From Brevundimonas sp. LM2 (GTDB taxonomy: Bacteria > Pseudomonadota > Alphaproteobacteria > Caulobacterales > Caulobacteraceae), in assembly GCF_002002865.1 (NCBI RefSeq), contig NZ_CP019508.1, positions 124,001-188,000 on the forward strand: a DNA stretch of 64,000 bases. Direction: 5' to 3'. Shown in pieces: positions 46,349 through 55,147 of this stretch. Numbering within the stretch: the stretch's first letter is position 1; every line of letters starts with the position of its first letter. Position numbers and translations under genes: made by a program. The notes beneath the pieces are model-generated. The model did no database searches. It was not told the origin of the DNA and was given only the letters and a program-made list of their open reading frames with translations.

Positions 46349-47467
46349 CTACGCCTTGGCCCAGACCCCGTACGGATCGGTCCAGTCCAGACCCATGGCC
46401 TCGGCCACGGCGGGATAGGTGATCTCGCCCTTCAGCACGTTCAGGCCGCGCGCCAGGTGCGGATCCTTCTTCAGGGCCTCCAGCCCGTGGTCCGCCAGGG
46501 CCAGGCCGAACGGCAGGGTGGCGTTGTTCAGGGCCTCGGACGAGGTGCGCGGGGCGGCACCCGGCATGTTGGCGACGCAGTAGTGGACGACGCCGTCGAC
46601 CGTATAGGTCGGGTCCTCGTGGGTGGTGGCGTGGCTGGTCTCGAAACAGCCGCCCTGGTCGATGGCGACGTCGACCAGCACCGAGCCGGGCTTCATCCGC
46701 GCCAGGTGCGCGCGCTTGATCAGCTTCGGCGCCTCGGCCCCGGGCACCAGGACCGCGCCGACGATGACGTCGGCCTTGACCATCTCCTCCTCGATCGCGC
46801 CGATCGAGGAATAACGGGTGATGACGCGACCGTTGGTGACCTCGTCGATATAGGCCATGCGCGGGATCGAGCGCTCCAGCACCACGACCTCGGCCCCTAG
46901 GCCCATGGCCATGCGCGCCGCGTTCAGCCCGACGACCCCGCCGCCCAGCACCAGCACCCGCGCGGGCGCGACGCCCGGCACGCCGCAGAACAGCAGACCC
47001 ATGCCGCCGTTGTGCTTCAGCAGGGTCTCGGCGGCCGAGAAGACGGCGATCCGGCCGGCGACCTCGGACATCGGGGCCAGCAGCGGCAGGCCGCCGCGCG
47101 CGTCGGTCACGGTCTCATAGGCCACGGCCGCGCATTTCGACGCCAGCAGCCCCTTAGTCTGTTCCGGATCGGGGGCGAGGTGCAGATAGGTGTAGAGGAT
47201 CTGGTCCTCGCGCAGCATCTCCCACTCGGCCTGCTGGGGCTCCTTGACCTTCACGATCATGTCGGCCGAGGCGAAGATGCTCGCGGCGTCGGCGGCGAGC
47301 TCGGCGCCTGCCCGGGTATAGTCCTCGTCGGTGAAGCCGGCCCCAAGGCCCGCGCCCGTCTGGACCGACACCGCATGGCCGTGGGCGACGTATTCGCGGA
47401 CGGCCGTGGGCGTCAGGCCGACGCGGTGTTCGTTCTTCTTGATTTCCTTGGGGACGCCGACGCGCAT
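46349..47467 (-). CDS. ald: Alanine dehydrogenase
   Basis: NAD-dependent alanine dehydrogenase, 372 residues, converting L-alanine to pyruvate and ammonia. The start [20 protein letters not shown] and the substrate-binding [20 protein letters not shown] (with His) and the Rossmann [24 protein letters not shown] are diagnostic. ATG 47467 is chosen because conserved sequence starts at once. A divergently transcribed Lrp/AsnC regulator lies 117 bases away, the usual activator arrangement. Confidence 0.95.
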   Translation of the reverse strand: MRVGVPKEIKKNEHRVGLTPTAVREYVAHGHAVSVQTGAGLGAGFTDEDYTRAGAELAADAASIFASADMIVKVKEPQQAEWEMLREDQILYTYLHLAPDPEQTKGLLASKCAAVAYETVTDARGGLPLLAPMSEVAGRIAVFSAAETLLKHNGGMGLLFCGVPGVAPARVLVLGGGVVGLNAARMAMGLGAEVVVLERSIPRMAYIDEVTNGRVITRYSSIGAIEEEMVKADVIVGAVLVPGAEAPKLIKRAHLARMKPGSVLVDVAIDQGGCFETSHATTHEDPTYTVDGVVHYCVANMPGAAPRTSSEALNNATLPFGLALADHGLEALKKDPHLARGLNVLKGEITYPAVAEAMGLDWTDPYGVWAKA

Positions 47468-47533
47468 GGGGTTTCCTGCCTCTGATGGGTTTGACGCGAA
47501 AATAGCGCCGGGCGGCCCGCAGGTTCCTGTTCT

Positions 47534-47556
47534 TTTGCATGACTGAACGATGTAAA
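47534..47556. promoter_or_regulatory. Candidate Lrp site in the ald/lrp intergenic region
   Basis: TTTGCAT (47534-47540) and ATGTAAA (47550-47556) form an inverted repeat with one mismatch over 7 bases around a 9-base spacer. It sits between the divergent ald and Lrp starts. Confidence 0.5.
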
Positions 47557-47584
47557 CTCGCAGAAACTTGCGCATGGGGCTGCC

Positions 47585-48061
47585 ATGAAGACCGTTTCCG
47601 CCGTCACCCTGGACGCCACCGACAGAAAGATGCTCCGCGCGTTGCAGGCGGACGGGCGGATGAGCAACACCGACCTGGCCCGCGCGGTGGCCCTGTCGGA
47701 GAGCGCCTCTCTGCGCCGTCTGCGGGCGCTGGAGACGGCGGGGGTGATCAGCCGCTACGCCGCCATCATCAACGAACGGGCCGTGGGCCTGCCGATCAGC
47801 GTGTTCGTGACTGTGACCCTGTCGTCCCAGGCCGAGAGCGCCCTGACCGCCTTCGAGACCGCCATCGCCACCGTGCCCGAGGTGGTCGAATGCTATCTGA
47901 TGACCGGCGGGTCCGACTATCTGCTGCGGCTGGTGGTCAAGGACGTCGACGACCTGGAACGGGTCCATGCCAAGGCCCTGACCACCATTCCGGGGGTGAC
48001 CCGGGTGTCGTCCAGCGTGGCGATGCGGACGGTGGTCAAGCGGGGGGCGCTGCCGGTTTGA
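47585..48061 (+). CDS. Lrp/AsnC-family regulator
   Basis: A 158-residue Lrp-type regulator: HTH (DATDRKMLRALQADGRMSNTDLARAVALSESASLRRLRALETAGVI) and the C-terminal RAM/ligand domain (TVPEVVECYLMTGGSDYLLRLVVKDVDDLERVHA). Divergent orientation to ald suggests it controls alanine catabolism in response to alanine. ATG 47585 directly follows GGGGCTGCC. Confidence 0.92.
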   Translation: MKTVSAVTLDATDRKMLRALQADGRMSNTDLARAVALSESASLRRLRALETAGVISRYAAIINERAVGLPISVFVTVTLSSQAESALTAFETAIATVPEVVECYLMTGGSDYLLRLVVKDVDDLERVHAKALTTIPGVTRVSSSVAMRTVVKRGALPV

Positions 48062-48092
48062 CTCCACGATGGACTGGCCGGATCATCGAACC

Positions 48093-48500
48093 ATGAGCGT
48101 TCACGAGTCCATTGCCGTCTGGATCGACCGCGAGCCCACGCGCGAAGAAGAAATCAGCGCGCTCGAGGATGAGGACATTTTCGAGATGGCCAATCTCGGC
48201 GAGAAGCAGACGGGCATCCCCGGCGTCGTCTTCATCTCGACCGTGATGGGTTCGCACGGCCCTCGCGTGAAATATTACCTCAGGACCGGTCCGGCCCAGC
48301 CGAGCTTCTCCGTCGCTGTCGCGTCCCAGCCGCGCGTTCTCGCCAACAGCATGGACGACCGGGACATGAACAGAATGGCGCCCCTTGTCCTAGAGTGGGT
48401 CCGTCTGAACCACGAAGCGCTCGCCAGCTTCTGGTGGGAAGGCAAGTTCTGGCTCGACGAGGATGTGGCGGCCTTCAAGGCAGCGCTCGTCAAGGTCTGA
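48093..48500 (+). CDS. Hypothetical protein
   Basis: A 135-residue protein without recognised domain. Its text (VKYYLRTGPAQPSFSVAVASQPRVLANSMDDRDMNRMAPLVLEWVRLNHEALASFW) contains long conserved-looking segments found in small uncharacterised proteins. An ATG at 48069 would add eight residues; neither has a clear ribosome site. The DNA is somewhat less GC-rich than its surroundings. It overlaps the next minus-strand gene by 11 bases at their stops. Confidence 0.68.
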   Translation: MSVHESIAVWIDREPTREEEISALEDEDIFEMANLGEKQTGIPGVVFISTVMGSHGPRVKYYLRTGPAQPSFSVAVASQPRVLANSMDDRDMNRMAPLVLEWVRLNHEALASFWWEGKFWLDEDVAAFKAALVKV

Positions 48501-48693
48501 CGACCCGCACCAACCCCGCGACCAACCATACGGACCCGATCCCCAGCACCAGGTCGCTGACCATCTTCGCCATCCCGTACATCCCCACCGTCCCATCCGA
48601 CCACGCGGTCGCCTCGGCCAGCAGCGCCGTCAGCCCGCTCGCGACCAGCAGGGTCACGGGCCAGACCAGGGGCTTCAGCCGACGACGGGTCAC
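48490..48693 (-). CDS. Small two-helix membrane protein
   Basis: A 67-residue protein from GTG 48693: basic start (RRRLKPLVWP), a hydrophobic helix (VTLLVASGLTALLAE), a short loop, and a second helix (MVSDLVLGIGSVWLVAGLV) ending VRVVRP. Likely a hairpin membrane protein of unknown function. It starts 12 bases after the gabD-like stop, so it could be co-transcribed. Confidence 0.6.
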   Translation of the reverse strand: MTRRRLKPLVWPVTLLVASGLTALLAEATAWSDGTVGMYGMAKMVSDLVLGIGSVWLVAGLVRVVRP

Positions 48694-48704
48694 GTCAGCG
48701 CCCC

Positions 48705-50159
48705 CTATTTCAACGCAAGGGTGACCTGTTTGATGTCGACATATTCCTCGATGCCGTGGACCGAGCCCTCGCGGCCGTAGCCCGACTGCTTGACCCCGCC
48801 GAAGGGGGCGACGGCGGTGGAGATCAGACCGGTATTGATGCCGATCATGCCCGCCTCGATATGGCGGCCGATCCGCATGGCCCGGTCGAGGTCGCGGGTG
48901 AACAGGTAGGAGGCCAGACCGAACTCGCTGTCGTTCGCCTTGGCCAGGACCTCGTCCTCCGTGTCGAACGGGAAGACCGGGATCAGGGGTCCGAAGGTCT
49001 CCTCGTGGCGGAACAGCTCGTCGTCGCCGCCCAGGGTCACGGTCGGCTGGAAGAAGCGGCCGCCCAGCGCGTGACGCGCGCCGCCGGTCAGGACCCGTCC
49101 GCCGTCCGCCTTCACCTGGGCCAGGTGTTTCTCGACCTTCTCGATGGCCTTGTCCTCGATCAGGGGCCCGACCTTGACGCCGTCCTCGAAGGCCGGGCCG
49201 ACCGGGATCTTCGCCACGGCCTCGGCCAGCTTCGTCGCATAGGCCTCGGCCACCGCGGCCTGGACATAGACCCGGTTGGGGCAGACGCAGGTCTGGCCGG
49301 CGTTCCTGAACTTGCCCTTGATCGTCTCGGCCACGGCCAGGTCCAGGTCGGCGTCCTCGAACACGATCAGGGGCGCGGCGCCGCCCAGCTCCATCGACAC
49401 CCGCTTCAGCGTCGGGGCGCACTGTTCGGCCAGCTTGCGCCCGATCGGGGTAGAGCCGGTGAAGGACAGTTTGCGGATCAGGGGCGAGGCGGTCAGCACC
49501 CCGCCGATGACGCTCGCCTCGCCGGTCACGACGCTAAGCGCGCCCTTGGGCAGGCCGGCCTGGTAAGCGAGCTCGGCCAGGGCGATGGCGGTGAAAGGGG
49601 TCTGGCTGGCGGGCTTGACCACGGCAGTGCAGCCGGCGGCGAAGGCGGGGCCCAGTTTGCGCGTCAGCATGGCGGCCGGGAAATTCCACGGCGTGATCAA
49701 GGCGCAGGGCCCGACCGCTTCGCGGAAGGTCAGGACCACGTGGCCCAGCGGGCTGTCCTGGGTCTCTCCGAGGATGCGCTCGGCCTCGCCGGCGAACCAT
49801 TTGATGAAGCCGTTGGCATAGGCGACCTCGCCCTTGGCTTCCTCGAACGGCTTGCCGTTCTCGAGCGCCATCAGGGCCCCCAGACCTTCGGTGTGCTCGT
49901 CGATCAGACGGGCCCATTCGCGCAAAAAGGCGGCCCGCTTGTGCGGATCGGAACGCGACCAGGCGGGGAAGGCGTCGTGTGCGGCCTGGATGGCGCGCTC
50001 GGTCTCGACGACGCCCAGGTTGGGGACATGGCCGAGGATCTCGCCGGTGGCGGGATCGTCGACGGCGATCCCGTCCGCCCCGGCGGGGATGGCCTCCCAG
50101 GCGATGAAGGCGTGCTCGCGCAGGAGCTTCAGACCGGCGTCGCGGGCGGCGGTGTTCAT
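48705..50159 (-). CDS. gabD: NAD(P)-dependent succinate-semialdehyde dehydrogenase
   Basis: Aldehyde dehydrogenase of 484 residues. The catalytic Glu is in SMELGGAAPLIVF, the Cys in FRNAGQTCVCPNRVYV, and the cofactor loop SFTGSTPIGRKLAEQ. Over the whole length it most resembles GabD (ITPWNFPAAMLTRKLGPAFAAGCTAVVKPA, and the end YGREGSVHGIEEYVDIKQV). It oxidises succinate semialdehyde to succinate; related aldehydes remain possible. It is downstream of the MHS-family transporter, separated by a palindromic element. Confidence 0.88.
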   Translation of the reverse strand: MNTAARDAGLKLLREHAFIAWEAIPAGADGIAVDDPATGEILGHVPNLGVVETERAIQAAHDAFPAWSRSDPHKRAAFLREWARLIDEHTEGLGALMALENGKPFEEAKGEVAYANGFIKWFAGEAERILGETQDSPLGHVVLTFREAVGPCALITPWNFPAAMLTRKLGPAFAAGCTAVVKPASQTPFTAIALAELAYQAGLPKGALSVVTGEASVIGGVLTASPLIRKLSFTGSTPIGRKLAEQCAPTLKRVSMELGGAAPLIVFEDADLDLAVAETIKGKFRNAGQTCVCPNRVYVQAAVAEAYATKLAEAVAKIPVGPAFEDGVKVGPLIEDKAIEKVEKHLAQVKADGGRVLTGGARHALGGRFFQPTVTLGGDDELFRHEETFGPLIPVFPFDTEDEVLAKANDSEFGLASYLFTRDLDRAMRIGRHIEAGMIGINTGLISTAVAPFGGVKQSGYGREGSVHGIEEYVDIKQVTLALK

Positions 50160-50174
50160 GGCGTGACCTCTTGT

Positions 50175-50317
50175 CTTCTCCCTCCCCCTGCGGGGGAGGG
50201 TCGTCGCGAAGCGACGGGGTGGGGGCGGCGGGGCGACACATATGGGGCCTTGCCCTGCCGCCCCCACCCGGTCTTCGCTGCGCTGCGACCACCCTCCCCC
50301 GCAGGGGGCGGGAGAAG
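50175..50317. repeat. Palindromic intergenic element
   Basis: A 143-bp imperfect palindrome. The left half contains CTTCTCCC, CCTCCCCCTGCGGGGGAGGG and GTCGCGAAGCGAC; the right half mirrors it with GCTGCGCTGCGAC, CCTCCCCCGCAGGGGG and GGGAGAAG. It resembles the unit embedded in nadE and is non-coding. Between gabD and the transporter gene it may process or terminate the mRNA. Confidence 0.8.
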
Positions 50318-50337
50318 CCGCCGCTAGACCCAACGCC

Positions 50338-52002
50338 TCAGTCGCCGATCGTGTTCAGATCCCGGCCCCGGGTTTCCGGCAGGAACAGCAGGGCGACCAC
50401 GGCGGCGATGGCGGTGAAGGCCACCGAATACCACAGGCCGAAATAGATATTCCCCGACCAGGCCACCAGGGCGAAGCTGGCGGCGGGCAGCAGACCCCCG
50501 ACCCAGCCCGTGCCGACGTTGTAGGGCAGGCTCATGGCCGTATAGCGCACCCGGGTCGGGAACAGCTCGACCAGGGCCGCGGCCTGGGGGCCATAGACGG
50601 CGGTGGCCGCCACCATGAAGACCATCAGCACGCCGAACACGGCCAGAAGATTGATCGCGGCCGGATCGGCCGTGGCCGGATAGCCGGCCTGGGTCAGGGC
50701 CGCCTTGATGCGGGTCTCGACGTCGGTCCGGGCGGCCTTCAGGGCGGCGGCGTCCAGGCCCGCGCCTTCGACCGAGGCGATCTCGACGCGGCCGATCCTG
50801 ACGCTGGCCTGGGTGCCGGTCGGCGCGGCCCGGTTGTCATAGCTGACCCCGGCGTTGGACAGAACCGACTTGGCCAGGTCGCAGGACGAGGCGAAGGCGG
50901 TCTTGCCGACCGGGTCGAACTGGACCGCGCAGGTGGCCGGATCGGCGATCACAGTGACGGGCGAGGCGGCCTGGGCCCGCGCCAGGGCCGGGTTGGCCGC
51001 CTGGGTCAGGGCCTGGAAGCCGGGGAAGACGGCCAGCAGGAACAGCACCATGCCCCCGACCATCACCGGCTTGCGGCCGATGCGGTCCGACAGCCAGCCG
51101 AAGAAGACATAGAGGAAGGCCGAGGCCACGGTGATGGCCAGGATCAGCCCGTCGACCGTGCCGACCTCGACCTTCAGCACCCGCTCCATGAAGAATCGGG
51201 TGTAGAAATAGCCCGCGTACCAGACGGCCCCCTGGGCGAACATGATGCCGACCAGGGCGATCAGGACGAACCGGCCGACCGTCCAGGTGCCGAAGCTCTC
51301 CCGGAAGGGGGCCTGGCGTTCGGTGCTTTCCGCGACCATCCGCGTGAACGCCGGGCTTTCGTGCAGCTTCAGCCGGATCCACAGGCTGATGATGAGCAAG
51401 ATGGACGACAGCAGGAACGGGACCCGCCAGCCCCAGGCGTTGAAGGCCTCGACGCCCAGGATCGCGCGGGTGATCAGGATGACGCTGAGCGCCATGATCA
51501 GGCCGATGGCGGCGGTGGTCTGGATCCAGCCGGTCAGGAAACCCCGCGACTTGGCCGGCGCGTGCTCGGCGACATAGATGGCCGCGCCGCCGTATTCGCC
51601 CCCCAGGGCGAACCCCTGCAGCACCCGCAGGGTCAGCAGCAGGATGGGCGCGACGATGCCGATCTGATCGTAGTCCGGCAACAGGCCGATGGCGACGGTG
51701 GCCACGCCCATCAGCGAGATGGTGACCAGGAAGGTCGTCTTGCGTCCGGTCTTGTCGCCGAACCAGCCGAACACCAGGGCCCCCAGCGGCCGCACCACGA
51801 AACCGACGCCGAAGGTCAGAAGCGCCAGGATGTAGGAAGTCGCCTCGCCGACGTCGGAATAGAAATGCCGGGCGATGATCGTGGTCAGCGAGCCGAAGAT
51901 GAAGAAGTCGTACCATTCGAAGGCCGTGCCGGCGGCCGATGCCCCCACCACCGTCTTCAGGCCCGGCCCGCCCTTTTCCGCCGTCGTCGCGCGCTCGCTC
52001 AT
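50338..52002 (-). CDS. MFS transporter, metabolite:H+ symporter (MHS) family
   Basis: A 554-residue MHS-family transporter (relatives carry citrate, alpha-ketoglutarate, proline-betaine). The signature GTAFEWYDFFIFG opens it, and GWFGDKTGRKTTF and GWLSDRIGRKPVMVGG are the loop motifs of the two halves. Residues about 337-447 form an unusual insert in a loop between helices near the middle of the second half, with two Cys (ATCAV, SSCDL), absent from typical members. The neighbour gabD suggests a dicarboxylate or related acid as substrate, by inference. Confidence 0.88.
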   Translation of the reverse strand: MSERATTAEKGGPGLKTVVGASAAGTAFEWYDFFIFGSLTTIIARHFYSDVGEATSYILALLTFGVGFVVRPLGALVFGWFGDKTGRKTTFLVTISLMGVATVAIGLLPDYDQIGIVAPILLLTLRVLQGFALGGEYGGAAIYVAEHAPAKSRGFLTGWIQTTAAIGLIMALSVILITRAILGVEAFNAWGWRVPFLLSSILLIISLWIRLKLHESPAFTRMVAESTERQAPFRESFGTWTVGRFVLIALVGIMFAQGAVWYAGYFYTRFFMERVLKVEVGTVDGLILAITVASAFLYVFFGWLSDRIGRKPVMVGGMVLFLLAVFPGFQALTQAANPALARAQAASPVTVIADPATCAVQFDPVGKTAFASSCDLAKSVLSNAGVSYDNRAAPTGTQASVRIGRVEIASVEGAGLDAAALKAARTDVETRIKAALTQAGYPATADPAAINLLAVFGVLMVFMVAATAVYGPQAAALVELFPTRVRYTAMSLPYNVGTGWVGGLLPAASFALVAWSGNIYFGLWYSVAFTAIAAVVALLFLPETRGRDLNTIGD

Positions 52003-52092
52003 CGTGTCCCGTTCCCCGAGGCGTCGTCTGGCGGACGCCGTTCCCCCCAAGGTCTAGCGGCACGCGCGGCGACGGCCAAGCGGACAAGCGAA

Positions 52093-52118
52093 AGCCCCGC
52101 CGGCGGACCGACGGGGCT
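52093..52118 (-). terminator. Rho-independent terminator of the entericidin gene
   Basis: AGCCCCG (52093-52099) pairs with CGGGGCT (52112-52118) and an inner CGG/CCG. On the minus strand the stem is followed by TTTC. It lies 22 bases after the entericidin stop codon. Confidence 0.75.
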
Positions 52119-52140
52119 CTGCAGGATCGATCGAGAAGGC

Positions 52141-52278
52141 CTAGTTCTTGGCGGACTCGGCGGCACCCGTCACGGCCGAACCGGCGGCCTGGGTGTCACG
52201 GCCGGCACCGGCGACGGTGTTGCAGGCGGCGGTGGTCAGGGCGGCGGCGGCGGCGACCAGAACGAAAATCTTGCGCAT
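52141..52278 (-). CDS. Entericidin A/B-like lipoprotein
   Basis: A 45-residue lipoprotein of entericidin type: basic MRKIF start, hydrophobic segment, lipobox TAAC, then NTVAGAGRDTQAAG...AVTGAA. In Escherichia coli, entericidins A and B form an antidote/toxin lipoprotein pair under sigma-S; here a single gene is present. It has its own exact EcfG promoter (52333-52358) and terminator (52093-52118), so it is probably an independent stress-response gene. Confidence 0.85.
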   Translation of the reverse strand: MRKIFVLVAAAAALTTAACNTVAGAGRDTQAAGSAVTGAAESAKN

Positions 52279-52331
52279 GGGGAAACTCCTGAAATCTGCG
52301 ATCGGGCACCACAGGGTGCCGCTTCGTCCGA

Positions 52332-54176
52332 TCAACGCCGCGCGCGGGTCAGGGTTCCCGGGCGGACCACCGCATCGCTGCGTTCCAGATCCCGGGGATC
52401 GATCGGCACCGCCGCCTCCGGCGTGGCGAAGACCATCCGCGCGATCGTGCCGCCGCCGGGGGCCGGCAGGAACTGGGTCTCGCCGCGCAGCTGCTTGGCG
52501 AAGGCCCCCATCAGGGTCTGGCCTACGCCCGTGCCTGTCGCTCCGGCCTGCGGGCCCGGGCCGTCGTCCTGGACCTCCATCACGCTGTGGTCCCCATGGA
52601 CCCGGAACCGAACCTGCAACGCCCCGCCCCGCCCCGCAAAAGCGTGTTTCTGGGCATTGGACACGGCCTCGACCAGCCACAGGGCCAGGGGCGCCAGTTT
52701 GTCGGGATCGACCACCAGACTGTCGGCGTCGATGGAACTGGTGACGACCGGGCCGCGCCCCGACTCGGCGGCGACCAGCTGACCGACCAGTTCGTTGACG
52801 AAGTCGCGCGCATCGGCGTGGCGGATGTCCTCGCTCTGGTACAGGGTGCGATAGATCAGGGCGAGGGCCGAGATCCGCTGGCGCGTATCGCCCAGCGCGG
52901 CCTTAGCCGGCTCATCCTTCAGCGAGCGCTGCTGCATCGACAACAGGGACGAGATGATCTGCAGGTTGTTCTTCACCCGGTGATGGATCTCGCGCATCAG
53001 CGCGTCCTTCTCGGCCAGGCTTTCGTTCAGCGACCCGTCGCGGGCCGAGATCGCCTCGGCAAGACCGTCCAGCGTCGACGCCAGATTGCGGATCTCGGAC
53101 GGGGCGTTTTCAGCCTGGACCGGCCGCACCGAATAGCGTCCCCGGGCGTAGAGGGCGGCGATCCGCTCCAGATAGTCCAGCCAGCGGATGACGATCCGCT
53201 CGGACACCAGCATCACCGCCGAAAAGGCGATCAGCCAGGCCGCCAGCGGCAGGATCAGCACGCCGATCGGGTTCAGCGTCGCCCACGACAGCAGGCCCGG
53301 CGACGGGGCCGAGACCACCACGTAGACGTCGCGCCCCGCCAGTTCGGCGCCCGCATAGTCCCGGTGCTGGCCGGTGGCGTCCCAAGCGGCGAAAGTCGCC
53401 GCCCCGACGCGGTGCGCCTGCTGCACCCGCGCCGCCAGGCTGTCGTCGCGCTGAAGATCGAAGGCGCGGGCATCGGTGGCGACCAGGAGACGGCCTGCAT
53501 CGTCGGTCAGGGCGGCTTCCGCCCCGTCCGGCAGAGCGGGATCGTCGGTGTCCGGCTGCAGATCGGCCAGGGGCAGGGCGGCGGCCATCACGCCCGCGAA
53601 GGCGCCGTCGGCCCGCTCCCACCGCACCCCGACCATCAGAGCCGGGGTGACGCTGACGTCGCGCGACGCCCGCCCCACGGTGACGGCCTCGCCCTGGGCC
53701 AGCCGCTGGAACCACGGCTCGCTGCGAAACTGGCTGGCCTCGACCGTGGCGGGGGCCTGGTCATCGGCGCCCCCCCTGCAGACCGTCCGTCCGGACGGTC
53801 CGACGCGATAGAGGGCCTGGAAGCCGTCGACCCGGTCGACCAGGGCGGCCAGACGCTCGGCGCAGTTTTCGGTGTCACCGTCCGGGGCCAGGGCCTCCAG
53901 CAGCACCGTCGCCGTGTCCAGCCGCGCCCGCGCGGCGATCGCCGCCCGCCCGGCCGCCTGCTGCAGGTCGGCGCGGCGCTGGTCGGCCTGCTGCTGGAAC
54001 TCGACCTGGGCCTGGACCGCGCCCAGGACCAGGATCGGCAGCAGGGCCACGGCCATGGCGAGGCCCATCCGGAAGCGGATGCCCTGGAAGCGCGGCGAGC
54101 GGGACAGGAATTTGCGCATCGGTCGGGGAACCCGCGCGGTCAGGCGGGTCTGGCCCGTCGACGATCCGTCGGCCAC
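52332..54176 (-). CDS. phyK: Sensor histidine kinase PhyK-like (HisKA_2/HWE)
   Basis: A 614-residue membrane sensor kinase of the general stress response. One helix near residue 45, a periplasmic sensory region (about residues 60-310), a second helix around 320, then a cytoplasmic HisKA_2 domain with DALMREIHHRVKNNLQIISSLLSMQQRSL. The ATPase domain is at LALWLVEAVSNAQKHAF and GVGQTLMGAFAKQL. PhyK phosphorylates PhyR under stress. GTG 54176 starts four bases after ecfG; ATG 54119 is an alternative. The entericidin promoter overlaps its 3' end. Confidence 0.9.
   Translation of the reverse strand: MADGSSTGQTRLTARVPRPMRKFLSRSPRFQGIRFRMGLAMAVALLPILVLGAVQAQVEFQQQADQRRADLQQAAGRAAIAARARLDTATVLLEALAPDGDTENCAERLAALVDRVDGFQALYRVGPSGRTVCRGGADDQAPATVEASQFRSEPWFQRLAQGEAVTVGRASRDVSVTPALMVGVRWERADGAFAGVMAAALPLADLQPDTDDPALPDGAEAALTDDAGRLLVATDARAFDLQRDDSLAARVQQAHRVGAATFAAWDATGQHRDYAGAELAGRDVYVVVSAPSPGLLSWATLNPIGVLILPLAAWLIAFSAVMLVSERIVIRWLDYLERIAALYARGRYSVRPVQAENAPSEIRNLASTLDGLAEAISARDGSLNESLAEKDALMREIHHRVKNNLQIISSLLSMQQRSLKDEPAKAALGDTRQRISALALIYRTLYQSEDIRHADARDFVNELVGQLVAAESGRGPVVTSSIDADSLVVDPDKLAPLALWLVEAVSNAQKHAFAGRGGALQVRFRVHGDHSVMEVQDDGPGPQAGATGTGVGQTLMGAFAKQLRGETQFLPAPGGGTIARMVFATPEAAVPIDPRDLERSDAVVRPGTLTRARR
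52333..52358 (-). promoter_or_regulatory. EcfG-type promoter of the entericidin-like gene
   Basis: On the minus strand: GGAAC (52358-52354), 16 bases, CGTTG (52337-52333). It matches the EcfG consensus GGAAC-N16-CGTT exactly. It drives the lipoprotein gene at 52278 and overlaps the 3' end of phyK. Confidence 0.85.
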
Positions 54177-54180
54177 CCGC

Positions 54181-54798
54181 TCAGCCCTGCCTGGCGCCGC
54201 TCAAACGATCGGCGTCGGCCAGGATTGAACGCATGGCGTCACCGGCGGCGCGACCGTCGCGGCCATAGCCGCCGCGCTCCAGCGTGGCCTGCAGCGCCTT
54301 GCGCGCCCGGCTGACGCGGCTTTTGACCGTGCCCACGGCGCACTGGCAGATCTCGGCGGCCTCTTCATAGGCGAAGCCCCCGGCCCCGACCAGGATCAGG
54401 GCCTCGCGCTGCTCTTCCGGCAGGGTGTTCAGGGCCTGGCGCAGTTCGTCCAGCGCGACCGGAGCCTCCGGATCATCGACGGCCACCAGGGTCCGCTCGG
54501 CGGCCTCCTGGTCCAGCTGGGTCGAGCGCCAGGAGCGACGCTTCTCGGAATAGAACTGGTTGCGCAGGATCATGAAGGTCCAGGCCTTCATATTGGTGCC
54601 CATTTGATAGCTGGCCCGGGCGTCCCAGGCCTTCATCATGGCGTCCTGGGCCAGGTCGTCGGCGGCGGTCGGATCGCCGGTCAGGGTGCGGGCGAAGGCG
54701 CGCAGATGCGGGATCAACTGCACGAGCTCGCGCTTGAAACCCTCGTCATCGGCGGACGGAGGCTTGGGCGCGGTCGAGCGCGGTGTTCCCACGCTCAC
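54181..54798 (-). CDS. ecfG: General stress sigma factor EcfG/SigT
   Basis: A 205-residue ECF sigma factor of the EcfG family. Region 2: FARTLTGDPTAADDLAQDAMMKAWDARASYQMGTNMKAWTFMILRNQFYSEKRRSW; region 4: ALNTLPEEQREALILVGAGGFAYEEAAEICQCAVGTVKSRVSRARKAL. It directs polymerase to GGAAC-N16-CGTT promoters, several of which lie nearby. The start overlaps nepR by four bases; nepR, ecfG and phyK form one transcript. Confidence 0.94.
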   Translation of the reverse strand: MSVGTPRSTAPKPPSADDEGFKRELVQLIPHLRAFARTLTGDPTAADDLAQDAMMKAWDARASYQMGTNMKAWTFMILRNQFYSEKRRSWRSTQLDQEAAERTLVAVDDPEAPVALDELRQALNTLPEEQREALILVGAGGFAYEEAAEICQCAVGTVKSRVSRARKALQATLERGGYGRDGRAAGDAMRSILADADRLSGARQG

Positions 54799-55007
54799 GT
54801 CTTGCCTCCACCGGCGGTCCGCTCATCGGCCCGGCGCAGGATCTCCAGGAACTCGTCGGGCACCGGTTCGTTGACGACCTCGTCGAACATATGCCGCAGC
54901 TTGACGCCGATGGCCTGCTGGCGAAGGCGGGCCTCTTCCAGCGGGGGCTCGCTCGCGGCCGGGGTCGCGGTGCCAGGCTTGCGCCCTGAATCGGGGGAGT
55001 CGATCAT
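54795..55007 (-). CDS. nepR: Anti-sigma factor NepR
   Basis: A 70-residue NepR anti-sigma factor. The core (IGVKLRHMFDEVVNEPVPDEFLEILRRAD) is the family signature, with two short helices wrapping EcfG. It holds EcfG inactive until phosphorylated PhyR displaces it. First gene of the nepR-ecfG-phyK transcript, read from an EcfG promoter at 55081-55106, so the loop is autoregulated. Confidence 0.92.
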   Translation of the reverse strand: MIDSPDSGRKPGTATPAASEPPLEEARLRQQAIGVKLRHMFDEVVNEPVPDEFLEILRRADERTAGGGKT

Positions 55008-55080
55008 CTGTTGCCGGTCGCCAAAGTGAATCCCAATCTCGTCACCGGCTGTACCGGTTTATTGTTCTGCCGAACCCGCT

Positions 55081-55106
55081 CAACGTCGCCGTTGAAGGCC
55101 GGTTCC
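55081..55106 (-). promoter_or_regulatory. EcfG-type promoter of nepR-ecfG-phyK
   Basis: On the minus strand: GGAAC (55106-55102), 16 bases, CGTTG (55085-55081). Exact EcfG consensus. Transcription proceeds to nepR (start 55007). Confidence 0.87.
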
Positions 55107-55147
55107 GGTCTCCAGGGCATTTAATGGTCAAGCTGGCGCGTGTCACG

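Noticed and set aside
50242..52782. An 846-codon open frame antisense to the MHS transporter and phyK end
   Set aside because: It crosses several well-supported genes and the palindromic element; the composition is that of a shadow frame.
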